DNA of 63,225 nucleotides from Mycolicibacterium pyrenivorans. Its GTDB lineage: Bacteria > Actinomycetota > Actinomycetes > Mycobacteriales > Mycobacteriaceae. The DNA is taken from NCBI RefSeq assembly GCF_025821625.1, contig NZ_JACKSH010000151.1, forward strand, positions 1-63,225, read 5' to 3'. Under the pieces are notes generated by a model. The model had not been told where the DNA came from and searched no databases. It saw nothing but the letters and a program-made list of their open reading frames with translations. Positions within the stretch are counted from its first letter, which is position 1, and each line of letters begins with the position of its first letter. The translations under genes were made by a program, and so were the position numbers. Of the stretch, positions 10,564 to 18,671 are shown piece after piece.

Positions 10564-10787
10564 GTGTTCGGCCTGCTGGTCGGTGAATGGGCAGCCAACC
10601 TGAAGTTCGTCGGTGACCTGCTGTTCACCTCAACGTCAACGGGGACACGTTCGTGGCGATGCTGGTGGCCAACGCCGACGACGAGATCGATCGAGAGGTC
10701 TACAACGGCACCAAGGTGGTCACGGCCGAGGAGATCGACCTCGACCAGTACCGGGATGTGATGGTGCGGGCCGACCAGGCTGACTGA
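10564..10787 (+). pseudogene. Frameshifted small gene remnant
   Basis: Two protein-like segments lie in different frames. Frame 1 from 10564 gives FGLLVGEWAANLKFVGDLLF. After about 10630, frame 3 takes over and reads LNVNGDTFVAMLVANADDE and on to VMVRADQAD, stopping at TGA 10785-10787. Past the switch, frame 1 becomes serine/threonine/arginine-rich nonsense. A 1-base deletion or 2-base insertion near 10625-10632 explains this; a sequencing error is possible. Joined, the product would be about 75 residues. I do not recognise its family. It abuts the stop codon of qor on the other strand. Confidence 0.55.
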
Positions 10788-11762
10788 CTACGGGACCAGC
10801 ACCACCGATCCGACGGTCTTGCGGCCCTGCAGATCGCGGTGGGCCTGCTCGGCGTGACGCAGGGGATAACGGTTGCTGACGGTGACGGTCAGCGTGCCGT
10901 CCGAGATGGCGGTGAGTAGTTCGCCTGCGCGCCAGGAGAATTCATCCGGGGTGCGGGTGTGGTGTGCCAGGTTGGGCCGGGTGAGGAAGACCGACCCCGC
11001 GGCGTTGAGCCGCTGCGGGTCCAGGGGCGGCACCGGGCCGCTGGCCGCGCCGAACAACGCGAGCGTGCCGCGCACGGCGAGGCTGGCGAGGCTGGCCTCG
11101 AACGTCGAGGCCCCCACGCCGTCGTACACCGCGGCAACCCCGTTGCCGTCGGTCAACTCACGGATCCGATCCCCGAACTCCTTCGGATCGTCGGGGTAGT
11201 CGAGCACCTCCACCGCACCGGCCTGCCGGGACAACTCGGCCTTGTCGGGAGTCGACACCGTCGTGATCACCGACGCGGCGAGGCTGGTCGCCCACTGCGT
11301 GAGGATCAGGCCGACACCGCCCGCGCCCGCGTGCAGCAGCACCGTGTCGCCCTGCTGCACCGGATAGGTCGACTTGATCAGATAGTGCGCGGTCATGCCT
11401 TTCAGCAGTGCCGACGCGGCCACGTCCGGCGCCACCCCGTCGGGCACATAGGCGACGAAATCTGCGGGCGCCAAGCAGTATTCGGCGTAAGCGCCCAGCG
11501 ACTGCGCGGTGACCACCCGGTCGCCGACGGTCAGCGCGGCGACGTCGTCGCCGACGGCCTCGATGGTCCCGCACACCTCGGTGCCCACGATGAACGGCAC
11601 CTCGCGCGGGTACATGCCCGACCGGAAGTACGTGTCGATGAAGTTGACGCCGATCGCCTCGGCTTTGATCAGCACCTGTCCGGGGCCCGGGGCGGGCTGC
11701 GGCTTGTCGACGTAGGACAGGACTTCGGGTCCACCGGTCTGGGCGACTTCAATGGCGTACAT
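10788..11762 (-). CDS. qor: NADPH:quinone oxidoreductase (zeta-crystallin type)
   Basis: A 324-residue medium-chain reductase without the catalytic zinc site, predicted to reduce quinones using NADPH. An N-terminal GroES-like domain (GPGQVLIKAEAIGVNFIDTYFRSGMY) precedes a Rossmann domain with VLLHAGAGGVGLILTQWA near residue 145. The zinc-ligand cysteine cluster of alcohol dehydrogenases is absent, which supports the quinone-reductase assignment. It corresponds to Rv1454c (qor) by position. It is divergent from the ATP-grasp gene, with only 56 bp between the two starts. Confidence 0.9.
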   Translation of the reverse strand: MYAIEVAQTGGPEVLSYVDKPQPAPGPGQVLIKAEAIGVNFIDTYFRSGMYPREVPFIVGTEVCGTIEAVGDDVAALTVGDRVVTAQSLGAYAEYCLAPADFVAYVPDGVAPDVAASALLKGMTAHYLIKSTYPVQQGDTVLLHAGAGGVGLILTQWATSLAASVITTVSTPDKAELSRQAGAVEVLDYPDDPKEFGDRIRELTDGNGVAAVYDGVGASTFEASLASLAVRGTLALFGAASGPVPPLDPQRLNAAGSVFLTRPNLAHHTRTPDEFSWRAGELLTAISDGTLTVTVSNRYPLRHAEQAHRDLQGRKTVGSVVLVP

Positions 11763-11818
11763 AGAGCCATCATGCCCTCATCGGTGAAGCCGTCCCCGTC
11801 GGTAAAGTCGATCCCGCC

Positions 11819-12757
11819 ATGAAGCTCGCCCGCCCCGACCTCTTCCACCCCCGGATCGTGCTCGCCGGGTGTCCGGCGCTGCCCGAGGGGGACGGTGACG
11901 ACGCGGGCCTGGTGAGGGCGCTGCGCGGGCGCGGTCTGTATGCCCGCTGGATGTCCTGGGACGACCCGGCCACCCTGGCCGCGGACCTGGTGATCCTGCG
12001 GGCGACGTGGGACTACACCGACCGGCTCGAGGAGTTCCTCGCCTGGACCTGGAAGGTGCCGCGGCTGCTGAACCCGCCGCAGGTGGTGGCGTGGAACACC
12101 GACAAGAGGTACCTCGCCGACCTCGCCGCCGCGGGTGTGCCGACGGTTCCCAGCGCGTTCTTCGCGCCGGGGGAGCGGGTGCACATCCCGCGCGGCGAAG
12201 TCGTCGTCAAGTCTGCGGTCGGCGCGGGTTCGGTTGGCGCACTGCGGTTCTCCGACGCGACCGCGGCGTCCGCCCACGCCGCGTCGCTGCAGGCCCACGG
12301 ACAGACGGTCGTCGTGCAGCCCTACGACCCGCGGGTGAGCGACGGCGAGACCGCGCTGGTGTTCCTGCGCGGGGAGCAGTCACACGCGTTCACCAAGGCG
12401 CCGCTGCTGCCGCCGCCCGGCGAGTCACCGGTGTTCGACGAGTCGGGGACCTACGCCGAGGAGAGCCTGCGGCCCGCCGAGCCGGACTTCGAGATCTGGG
12501 ACGTCGGCTATGCCGCTCTCGCGGCGGCGGCCGGCCACCTCCACATCACGCCCGCCGACCTGCTCTACGCCCGCGTCGACGTCCTCGGCGGAGCGGATGC
12601 GCCACGGCTGCTGGAGCTCGAACTGGTCGAACCGTCGCTGGGCTGGCGCCAGCTCGACGACGCCGAACGGCGGCGCAGGCAGCGCCAGTTCGTCCTCGGT
12701 GTCGAATCAGCCCTCGACGGGTTCGGCCTCGGTCCGCTCTCGCATCGACGCCCATAG
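11819..12757 (+). CDS. ATP-grasp domain protein, substrate unknown
   Basis: A 312-residue protein whose layout suggests a carboxylate-amine/thiol ligase of the ATP-grasp fold. It has an N-terminal ILRATWDYTDRLEEFLAW segment, a central NTDKRYLADLAAAGVPTVPS stretch, the ATP-lid lysine block GEVVVKSAVGAGSVG, and a C-terminal LLELELVEPSLGW acidic metal-binding motif. It matches the conserved hypothetical Rv1455 by position. The substrate is not predictable. A TAAAGT hexamer about 10 bases before ATG 11819 suggests a leaderless or very short-leader message. Its 3' end overlaps ctaA by 51 bp in convergent orientation. Confidence 0.75.
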   Translation: MKLARPDLFHPRIVLAGCPALPEGDGDDAGLVRALRGRGLYARWMSWDDPATLAADLVILRATWDYTDRLEEFLAWTWKVPRLLNPPQVVAWNTDKRYLADLAAAGVPTVPSAFFAPGERVHIPRGEVVVKSAVGAGSVGALRFSDATAASAHAASLQAHGQTVVVQPYDPRVSDGETALVFLRGEQSHAFTKAPLLPPPGESPVFDESGTYAEESLRPAEPDFEIWDVGYAALAAAAGHLHITPADLLYARVDVLGGADAPRLLELELVEPSLGWRQLDDAERRRRQRQFVLGVESALDGFGLGPLSHRRP

Positions 12758-13675
12758 CGCCGCGGTCGCCGCGGTACATGCGGCCGCGCCCGCCACGTGC
12801 AAGGCCACCAGTGCGGGGGGGACACCGGTGAAGAACTGCACGGTGCCGAGGAGCCCCTGGGCCGTCACCAGCGCCACGACGACGCCGAGGCGCCTCAGCA
12901 CCTCCTTGGGCGCGCGCACGGCCAGCAGTGCGAACCCGAGGCCCACCAGCAGCGACAGGTACGCCACCAGCAGCGAGGAGTGCCCGTGCACCAGCGTGGT
13001 GATCTCGACCTGCAGCCGTGGCACCGGTTGCTCGACGCTCTTGTCCCCGGCGTGCGGTCCCGCGCCCGTGACGAGCGTGCCGGTCACCAGAACCGCCGCG
13101 AGGGTGAGTGCGCTGAGGATCGTCAGCTGGCGCAGTGGCTTCGGTACGCGTGTCACGACCACGCCGGTGTCGGGTTCGCCGACCTTGACGTAGAGGAGCA
13201 CGGCGACCCACACCATCGTCATCGACGCCAGCAGGTGGATGGCCACCGTCCACCACAGCAGCCCGGTCAGGACGGTGACGCCCCCGATGACGGCCTGCAC
13301 CACGGTGGATGCCGGCATCAGCCAGGCGTAGATCAGCACCTCGCGCCTGCGCCGCGCACGGGTGAGCACCAGCACCGCGGCGGCCGCGGTGAGGACCACC
13401 AGGAAGGTCAACAGCCGGTTGCCGAACTCGACGACCTGATGGACCAGGTGCACCTCGGCGACGGGTACCGGGGTGAAGCTGCCGGGGAAGCACTGCGGCC
13501 AGGTGGGGCACCCGAGACCGGAGGCGGTGACGCGCACGATCGCCCCGGTGACGGCGATGCCGCCCTGGGTCAGGATCACAGCCGCGGCGACGATGCGCTG
13601 TACGCGCAGGCTCGGCTCGGGAAGGAGATCGACGAGCCTGCCGAACCAGCGTGGTAGGAATCCTCCGACGGGCAC
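12707..13675 (-). CDS. ctaA: Haem A synthase
   Basis: Oxidises the C8 methyl of haem O to give haem A for cytochrome aa3 oxidase. The 322-residue protein has eight hydrophobic helices in two four-helix halves. It carries the CtaA/COX15 signature TGAIVRVTASGLGCPTWPQCFPG near residue 45, including the paired cysteines, and conserved haem-ligand histidines in VHLVHQVVEFGNR and the later VAIHLLASM. It pairs functionally with ctaB at 8649. The start GTG 13675 is uncertain because no well-spaced ribosome site is seen. It corresponds to Rv1456c, which older annotations list as an antibiotic transporter. Confidence 0.92.
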   Translation of the reverse strand: MPVGGFLPRWFGRLVDLLPEPSLRVQRIVAAAVILTQGGIAVTGAIVRVTASGLGCPTWPQCFPGSFTPVPVAEVHLVHQVVEFGNRLLTFLVVLTAAAAVLVLTRARRRREVLIYAWLMPASTVVQAVIGGVTVLTGLLWWTVAIHLLASMTMVWVAVLLYVKVGEPDTGVVVTRVPKPLRQLTILSALTLAAVLVTGTLVTGAGPHAGDKSVEQPVPRLQVEITTLVHGHSSLLVAYLSLLVGLGFALLAVRAPKEVLRRLGVVVALVTAQGLLGTVQFFTGVPPALVALHVAGAAACTAATAALWASMRERTEAEPVEG

Positions 13676-13695
13676 TCTCCGATGGTAGAGGCTGC

Positions 13696-14277
13696 CTAAC
13701 TACATATCGTAGTAGGGGCGCAGACGGGCACCAGGATCTCGTCGACGAGCTGCACCACCAACTCGTCGGTGATCGGGTCCCCGGTGATCAGCAGGCGGTG
13801 CCACAGCACGCTCTGACCGAGTTCGCGGACCACGTCGACGGGGATGTCGGGGCGGACCTGGCCGCGTTCGACGCCGCGCGCCAGCAATGCGTTCATCTCG
13901 TCTTTGCGCCACCCGATCACGTCGGCGCGGAAGGTCGACGCCAGGTCGGGGTCGGCGGCCACCGCGACGATGACGGACCGCATCAGGGCCGCGCCTTCGC
14001 CGGTGAAGAGTTCGGCCCAGCCGCGCAGCACCGCGAGCATGTCCTCGCGGAAGCTGCCCGTGTCGTCGTTCGGGATGGCGGTCACGGCGATGCCGAGCAG
14101 GGTGTCGCGCAGCAGCGCGCGCCGGTCTGGCCAGCGCCGGTACAGCACGGGTTTGCTGGTGTGCGCGGCTGCCGCGACGGCCTCCATCGTGACGCCGTCG
14201 GGGCCGTGTTCGCCGAGAAGCGCGAGCACCGCCGATCGGATGGCGGTGTCGAGCTCCGCGCCGCGGCGTCTACCCAT
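13696..14277 (-). CDS. TetR-family repressor, divergent from the PhlG-like gene
   Basis: A 193-residue TetR-type regulator. The N-terminal HTH reads VTMEAVAAAAHTSKPVLYRRW (residues about 28-48), followed by a helical TetR_C-like ligand domain ending VQLVDEILVPVCA. ATG 14277 is chosen because GAGGAGAGGAG lies just upstream; the open frame continues far upstream but loses coding character. It is divergent from the PhlG-like hydrolase gene, and two related 20-bp imperfect palindromes between them are probable operators. TetR genes next to PhlG enzymes are typical of inducible phloroglucinol degradation. In M. tuberculosis, as I recall, ctaA is followed directly by the ABC genes, so this pair looks inserted. 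Confidence 0.88.
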   Translation of the reverse strand: MGRRRGAELDTAIRSAVLALLGEHGPDGVTMEAVAAAAHTSKPVLYRRWPDRRALLRDTLLGIAVTAIPNDDTGSFREDMLAVLRGWAELFTGEGAALMRSVIVAVAADPDLASTFRADVIGWRKDEMNALLARGVERGQVRPDIPVDVVRELGQSVLWHRLLITGDPITDELVVQLVDEILVPVCAPTTICS

Positions 14278-14411
14278 CCCGGGCTCCTCTCCTCGTCGGA
14301 CAGTCGGTCGATCGGGCCGGCCGACCGTCCGGCGAATGGACGGTTTCTGATGGAATCCGCCGCCCGCATTCGCGCAGAAACCGTACGTTCGGCGCGCGGC
14401 CAGCAGTGCTG

Positions 14412-14431
14412 AAGAAACTCTTGCGTATCTT
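14412..14431. promoter_or_regulatory. Candidate TetR operator 1
   Basis: A 20-bp imperfect palindrome of the form AAGAAAC-N5-CGTATCTT, with 7 of 10 symmetric pairs matching. It is identical at 16 of 20 positions to operator 2, whose centre lies 40 bp downstream. It sits in the region shared by tetR and the PhlG-like gene. Confidence 0.65.
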
Positions 14432-14451
14432 ATCTCGTCATCGTACCCTTT

Positions 14452-14471
14452 AAGAAACGCAAACGTATCTT
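14452..14471. promoter_or_regulatory. Candidate TetR operator 2
   Basis: The second 20-bp AAGAAAC-N5-CGTATCTT palindrome. It ends immediately before the GGAGG ribosome site (14472-14476) of the PhlG-like gene, so bound repressor would block transcription into it. The exact repetition of outer half-sites at the same internal spacing argues against chance. Confidence 0.65.
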
Positions 14472-14481
14472 GGAGGTCGAC

Positions 14482-15168
14482 ATGTCTCTGCCTGTGCTCT
14501 ATCCGCTGAGGACGGTCGACACCGCGACCGTCGCGTTCGCCGAGTTCCCCCATCGCCGCCGCCGGATCACCATCGACCACCGCCCGCTCGCGGGCGTCAC
14601 GCCGACGATGCTGCTGGACTGGTTCACCCACCTCGGCGGCACGATGACGTACGGCGGGCGGACGGTCGACCGCTACCGCGCCTGGCATCCGATCGACCAC
14701 ATCCGATGGGGGCTCGACCGGCCCGCCCCAGACGGCGGCGCCGCGGAGGGGGCACGCTTCCACATCGTGGAGGCGTTCGGGGCTCGACCGGAGTTCAGGG
14801 TCGACGTCGTCGACGCGGTGGAGAAGCTCGACGAGACCGGAATCCGGTTGGTGCAACGGATCGGCGGCGTCCCGGTTTTTCAGCTGGAACACACGTGGTC
14901 GGCGGGCTCCGAGGGGACCCACTACGTGAGCGTCATGGACATCGGGGCACGCTCGCGGTTGCTGGCGCCGGTCAACGTGGTGCTGTTGCGCAGGTTTCCT
15001 CCGTCGATGGCGCAGGCCTGGGTCAAGCACAACATCGAGGAAGTCGGCCAACTGGAACACCTGCTCCCGCAACTGGGGTCCTCAGGTGAAGCGGAACCAG
15101 CGCAGCGCGCAGAGCGAGGCGATGGCACCCCACACCGCGAGGACCGCGAGGCCGAACCAGTTCACTGA
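14482..15168 (+). CDS. PhlG-like (DAPG hydrolase family) C-C hydrolase candidate
   Basis: A 228-residue protein resembling the family of PhlG, the zinc enzyme that removes an acetyl group from 2,4-diacetylphloroglucinol. Candidate zinc ligands are His69/His73 in AWHPIDH, Glu97 in FHIVEAFG, and His183 with Glu187 in KHNIEE. The H-x3-E pair matches the spacing I recall for PhlG His270/Glu274. The start is ATG 14482 with GGAGG 5 bases upstream; the frame also contains TTG 14470. The last 30 residues are low-complexity and overlap the convergent ABC permease gene by 87 bp, so the functional domain probably ends near residue 198. Substrate is inferred only from family resemblance. Confidence 0.6.
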   Translation: MSLPVLYPLRTVDTATVAFAEFPHRRRRITIDHRPLAGVTPTMLLDWFTHLGGTMTYGGRTVDRYRAWHPIDHIRWGLDRPAPDGGAAEGARFHIVEAFGARPEFRVDVVDAVEKLDETGIRLVQRIGGVPVFQLEHTWSAGSEGTHYVSVMDIGARSRLLAPVNVVLLRRFPPSMAQAWVKHNIEEVGQLEHLLPQLGSSGEAEPAQRAERGDGTPHREDREAEPVH

Positions 15169-15864
15169 GAGCGTCATCGCGTCTGACAGCGCCTCGGTCA
15201 GCGCACCCGACGGCGTCAGCCGCGCCACCCATCGCAGCCCGCCGGGGACCATGCCGCCCTCCAACGTGAGAGCGCCCAAACCCGCGAACACGAACCACAA
15301 CAGGTTCGCGATGGCCAGCACGATCTCGGCGCGCAGCGTGCCGCCGAGCAACAGGCCGAGCGCGGCGAAGACCGCGGTGCCGAGAGCGATGAGCACGGCA
15401 CCCAGCGCCAGCCCGGCGATCGGTGGCCGCCAACCGAGGGCAAAACCGATGGCGCCGAACAGGATCGACTGCAGGAACACGACGGCGACCACGGCGAGGG
15501 ATTTCCCGGCGATGATGCCCCAGACGGGCAGAGCGGTGGCCCCCAGCCTCTTGAGGGCCCCGTACCGGCGGTCGAACGCCACGGCGATCGCCTGTCCGGT
15601 GAACGCGGTGGAGATGACCGCCAGCGCCATGATGGCCGGGACGAACGTTGCAGCCCGGTTGTCCCCGAACGAGCCCAGCGGCAGCAGCGTCAGCCCGACC
15701 AACAACGTGATCGGGATGAACATCGTCAGCAGTAGCTGCTCACCGTTGCGCAGCAACAGGCGCAGTTCCAGTCCGAACTGCGCGCCCAGCATCTGCGCCA
15801 CTGCCGCGGGCCGGGGATCCGGGGTGAACGTTCCCGGGGCGAAACGATTGGTGGCGGCGGTCAT
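15082..15864 (-). CDS. ABC-2 type exporter permease
   Basis: A 260-residue integral membrane subunit with about six helices and an ABC-2 permease arrangement. It has a cytosolic N-terminus, then LLLTMFIPITLLVGLTLLPLG, a central block of hydrophobic helices, and a terminal LAVLAVWGAIASLCALRWF helix. The start ATG 15864 overlaps the upstream ATPase stop as ATGA, so the two are translationally coupled. It corresponds to Rv1457c. It probably forms a homodimeric exporter with the adjacent ATPase. The substrate is unknown; linkage to mptB hints at an envelope lipid or glycolipid, but this is inference. Its 3' end overlaps the convergent PhlG-like gene. Confidence 0.88.
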   Translation of the reverse strand: MTAATNRFAPGTFTPDPRPAAVAQMLGAQFGLELRLLLRNGEQLLLTMFIPITLLVGLTLLPLGSFGDNRAATFVPAIMALAVISTAFTGQAIAVAFDRRYGALKRLGATALPVWGIIAGKSLAVVAVVFLQSILFGAIGFALGWRPPIAGLALGAVLIALGTAVFAALGLLLGGTLRAEIVLAIANLLWFVFAGLGALTLEGGMVPGGLRWVARLTPSGALTEALSDAMTLSVNWFGLAVLAVWGAIASLCALRWFRFT

Positions 15865-16799
15865 TTCCGTAACTCGCGACCCGTGAGTTCGAGGAACACG
15901 TCCTCGAGGCTGCGCTTCTCGACACGCATGTCGGTCGCCAGGACGTCGAGCCGGGCACACCATGCGGTGACGGTCGCGAGCACCTGCGGATCGATGTGGC
16001 CTTCGACGAGATACTCTCCCGGCGCGGTCTCCGCTGCCCGGTAGTCCTCCGGCAGCGCCGAGACGAGCAGGGTCAGGTCCAGCATCCGCGGGGCGCGGAA
16101 CCGAAGCTGGTTCTCCGCGCCGCTGCGCATCAGCTCCGCCGGAGTGCCGGTGGCGACGGCCACGCCGTGGTCGATGATCAGGATCCGGTCGGCGAGCTCC
16201 TCGGCCTCGGTGAGCTGGTGTGTCGTCAGCACCACCGTCACTCCGTCCCGCCGGAGCGCATCGATCAACTCCCACACCACGATTCGCGCGTGCGCATCCA
16301 TTCCCGCGGTGGGTTCGTCGAGGAACACCAACTCGGGACGCCCGACGACGGCGCAGGCCAGTGCGAGCCGCTGCTGCTGCCCGCCCGACAGCCGCCGGTA
16401 GGTGGTGCGCGCCGATTCGGCCAGCCCGAGCGTGTCGAGCAGCCATTTCGGATCCAGCGGGTCGGCGGCGTAGGACGCCACCAGGTCGAGCATCTCACCC
16501 GCGCGAGCGGCCGGATACGCGCCACCGCCCTGCAACATCACCCCGACGCGCGCGCGTACCTCGGCGTTGTCGACCACGGGATCGAGACCGAGGATCTCGA
16601 TCCGGCCTTCATCGGGTTTGAGGAAGCCCTCGCACATCTCCACCGTGGTCGTCTTGCCTGCACCGTTGGGACCCAGCAGGGCGAACACCTCGGCGGTCTG
16701 GACGTCGAGGTCGAGCTCTGACACCGCGGTCGTCGACCCATACCGCTTGCTGACCCCACGCAGCAGCACGGGTACTGCGTCCGACGAGCGCGAGGTCAC
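15861..16799 (-). CDS. ABC exporter ATP-binding subunit
   Basis: A 312-residue ATPase with Walker A LLGPNGAGKTTTVEM near residue 42, signature YRRLSGGQQQRLALACAVVG near 135, Walker B PELVFLDEPTAGMD, and H-loop VVLTTHQLTEAEELADR. A C-terminal extension of about 90 residues is typical of DrrA/CcmA-like exporter ATPases. The start GTG 16799 overlaps the mptB stop as GTGA, and its own stop overlaps the permease start, so mptB-ATPase-permease form one coupled transcript. It corresponds to Rv1458c. Drug-transport annotations of such subunits are usually guesses. Confidence 0.92.
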   Translation of the reverse strand: MTSRSSDAVPVLLRGVSKRYGSTTAVSELDLDVQTAEVFALLGPNGAGKTTTVEMCEGFLKPDEGRIEILGLDPVVDNAEVRARVGVMLQGGGAYPAARAGEMLDLVASYAADPLDPKWLLDTLGLAESARTTYRRLSGGQQQRLALACAVVGRPELVFLDEPTAGMDAHARIVVWELIDALRRDGVTVVLTTHQLTEAEELADRILIIDHGVAVATGTPAELMRSGAENQLRFRAPRMLDLTLLVSALPEDYRAAETAPGEYLVEGHIDPQVLATVTAWCARLDVLATDMRVEKRSLEDVFLELTGRELRK

Positions 16800-18514
16800 G
16801 GAGACTCAGCGTAGGCGTCGGACTTGGCGGTCGGTGTATCCGGTGGCGGCGGATCCTGCGCTGGTGCCGAGTCCGTCTCCGCCGCACCGGTCGGGGTGGG
16901 CTCGGGAAGCGGCCGCCAGGGCAGCTTCCGGTAGGTCAGCGCGATGAGGATCAGCACGATCAGGGTGCTCGCGAGCACCGCCAGCGCGATCTGGAACAGC
17001 GCGAATCGGTCGCCGTTCGCCGTCGGGCCGAAGATCCCGACGACGAGGGTGGCGGTGATCGCCGTCGCGCGGAATCCCGGCCTGGTCGCCCACGCGGCAA
17101 GCGGGATGATCGCCCACAGCAGGTACCAGGGCTGCACGACGGGGAACAGCAGGACGGTGGCGCCGAGCGCGACGCCGAGCCCGCCGACCGGGTGCAGACG
17201 GCCGCGGAGCACCGCGAACAGCAGCCAGGTCACGATCACGGCGATCAGGCTGACGCCGATGGCGCGCGTCAGCGCCAGCACCGCGGTCGTATGGTCGCCG
17301 AGACCCAGCAGGATGCCGACCTGTCCGGTGCCCAGCGCCAACAGCGTCGGCGGCGACATCCAGCTTCGCACCACGTTGGCGGTGCCGAGGGTGAACAGCC
17401 ACCCGAACCCGAGCCCGCTCGCCCAGCCGATGAGCGTCATCACCGCCAACGCCACCGCCGCCAGCGATCCGCCCGCGATGAAGAACGCCTTGACCGTGCC
17501 GCCCCACCGGCAGGCCAGCGCCATCGCCACGAATCCCAGCGCCAGCAGCGACGGGAGCTTCACCTGCGATGACATGGTGATCAGCGCGGCTCCGGCGATC
17601 AGCATCGTCATCGGATACCAGCGGCCCCACTGTGCGCGGTCGCGCGGCCAGGCCAACGGTCGTGGAACCAGTGGTCTGGCGGCATCGATACCGCGCAGCG
17701 CGAACTCGGTGCCCGCCAGCATCATCCCCAGCATCAGCGCCTCGTTGTGGATACCGGCAACAAGGTGCATGAACAGCAACGGGTTCGCCGGACCCAGCCA
17801 TAGTGCGCTGACCTCGGCCACCCCGCACCGACGCGCCAGCCGGGGGGTGGCCCACACGATCATCCCGACGCCGAGCAGCACCACCACCCGGTGAAACAGC
17901 ACCGCTTCGACGATGTTCTCCCCGGTCAGCGCCGAGATGCCACGACCGATCCACAGGAACAGCGGGCCGTATGGGGCCGGTGTCTCCCGCCACAGACTCG
18001 GAACCGACAGCGTGAACACGTGGTCGAGGCCGAGCCCCGGGGCGGGCCCGACCCGATAGGGGTCGTTGCCCTGCAGCGATATCTCGCTCTGCGCCAGGTA
18101 GGAGTAGACGTCCTTGCTGTACATCGGCGGCGCGATCAGCAGCGGCACCGCCCACAGCAGCAGGGTGCGGTCGAGGTCGCTGCGTGTCATCTTCCGCTTG
18201 CCCAGCGCGAACCGGCCGAGCATCAGCCAGGCCAGGGCCATCATCACCGCACCTGTGGTGGTCATCGTCAGCGAGACCGTCTGGATGCGGGAGGGCAGGT
18301 TGAGCAGCCGGACGCCGAACGTCGGGTCCTGGACCACGGGGCGCGCACCGGCACCGAGGGCGCCGATCGCCATGAGCACCGTGCCGGTCGCCCCGAACAG
18401 GCGGGTCCGGCGCATCGCCATCAGCTCGGCGTCGTTGAGTGGACTGCCGACGGTCCGCTCGTCACCGTGCCAGCCGGCGATCGACGTGCTGAGGGAACGT
18501 AGGCGGCCTGCCAC
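16796..18514 (-). CDS. mptB: Alpha-(1,6)-mannosyltransferase MptB
   Basis: A GT-C fold, polyprenyl-phosphomannose-dependent mannosyltransferase for the early alpha-1,6-mannan backbone of lipomannan and lipoarabinomannan. The 572-residue protein has about twelve or more transmembrane helices. Conserved features include PMYSKDVYSYLAQSEISLQGNDPYRVGPAPG, with the acidic catalytic-loop pair, then APYGPLFLWIGRG and NPLLFMHLVAGIHNEALMLG. The frame is open far upstream, but GTG 18514 gives the N-terminus VAGRLRSLSTSIAGWHGDE. This resembles my memory of Rv1459c, so it is chosen although no clear ribosome site is seen. It is divergent from sufR and leads the mptB-ABC operon. Confidence 0.9.
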   Translation of the reverse strand: MAGRLRSLSTSIAGWHGDERTVGSPLNDAELMAMRRTRLFGATGTVLMAIGALGAGARPVVQDPTFGVRLLNLPSRIQTVSLTMTTTGAVMMALAWLMLGRFALGKRKMTRSDLDRTLLLWAVPLLIAPPMYSKDVYSYLAQSEISLQGNDPYRVGPAPGLGLDHVFTLSVPSLWRETPAPYGPLFLWIGRGISALTGENIVEAVLFHRVVVLLGVGMIVWATPRLARRCGVAEVSALWLGPANPLLFMHLVAGIHNEALMLGMMLAGTEFALRGIDAARPLVPRPLAWPRDRAQWGRWYPMTMLIAGAALITMSSQVKLPSLLALGFVAMALACRWGGTVKAFFIAGGSLAAVALAVMTLIGWASGLGFGWLFTLGTANVVRSWMSPPTLLALGTGQVGILLGLGDHTTAVLALTRAIGVSLIAVIVTWLLFAVLRGRLHPVGGLGVALGATVLLFPVVQPWYLLWAIIPLAAWATRPGFRATAITATLVVGIFGPTANGDRFALFQIALAVLASTLIVLILIALTYRKLPWRPLPEPTPTGAAETDSAPAQDPPPPDTPTAKSDAYAESP

Positions 18515-18593
18515 GATGGCAGCGTAGCGGTCGGGTATTCCGGGTAAAGCGGCGATGAACGCTCGCGTGAAGAGCAGAAGGCACCGCAAGTCG

Positions 18594-18621
18594 TTGTGAG
18601 TATCGCAACAGTGCTTATAAG
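18594..18621 (+). promoter_or_regulatory. Candidate suf operon promoter
   Basis: TTGTGA at 18594-18599 and TATAAG at 18616-18621 are separated by 16 bp. This gives a plausible sigma-A-type promoter about 50 bp before the sufR start and upstream of the SufR operator. The start site would fall near 18628. Confidence 0.5.
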
Positions 18622-18654
18622 GGTGCCCTTCCTGGACCCGGTTCCGGAATTGCG

Positions 18655-18671
18655 TCACACTGGTGTTGTGA
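18655..18671. promoter_or_regulatory. Candidate SufR operator overlapping the sufR start
   Basis: The 17-bp element TCACA-N7-TGTGA is a perfect 5-bp inverted repeat. Within it, 18657-18671 reads ACACT-N5-TGTGA, which matches the mycobacterial SufR site as I recall it. The GTG start of sufR (18668) lies inside the right half-site, so holo-SufR binding could block both transcription and early elongation. Confidence 0.65.
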
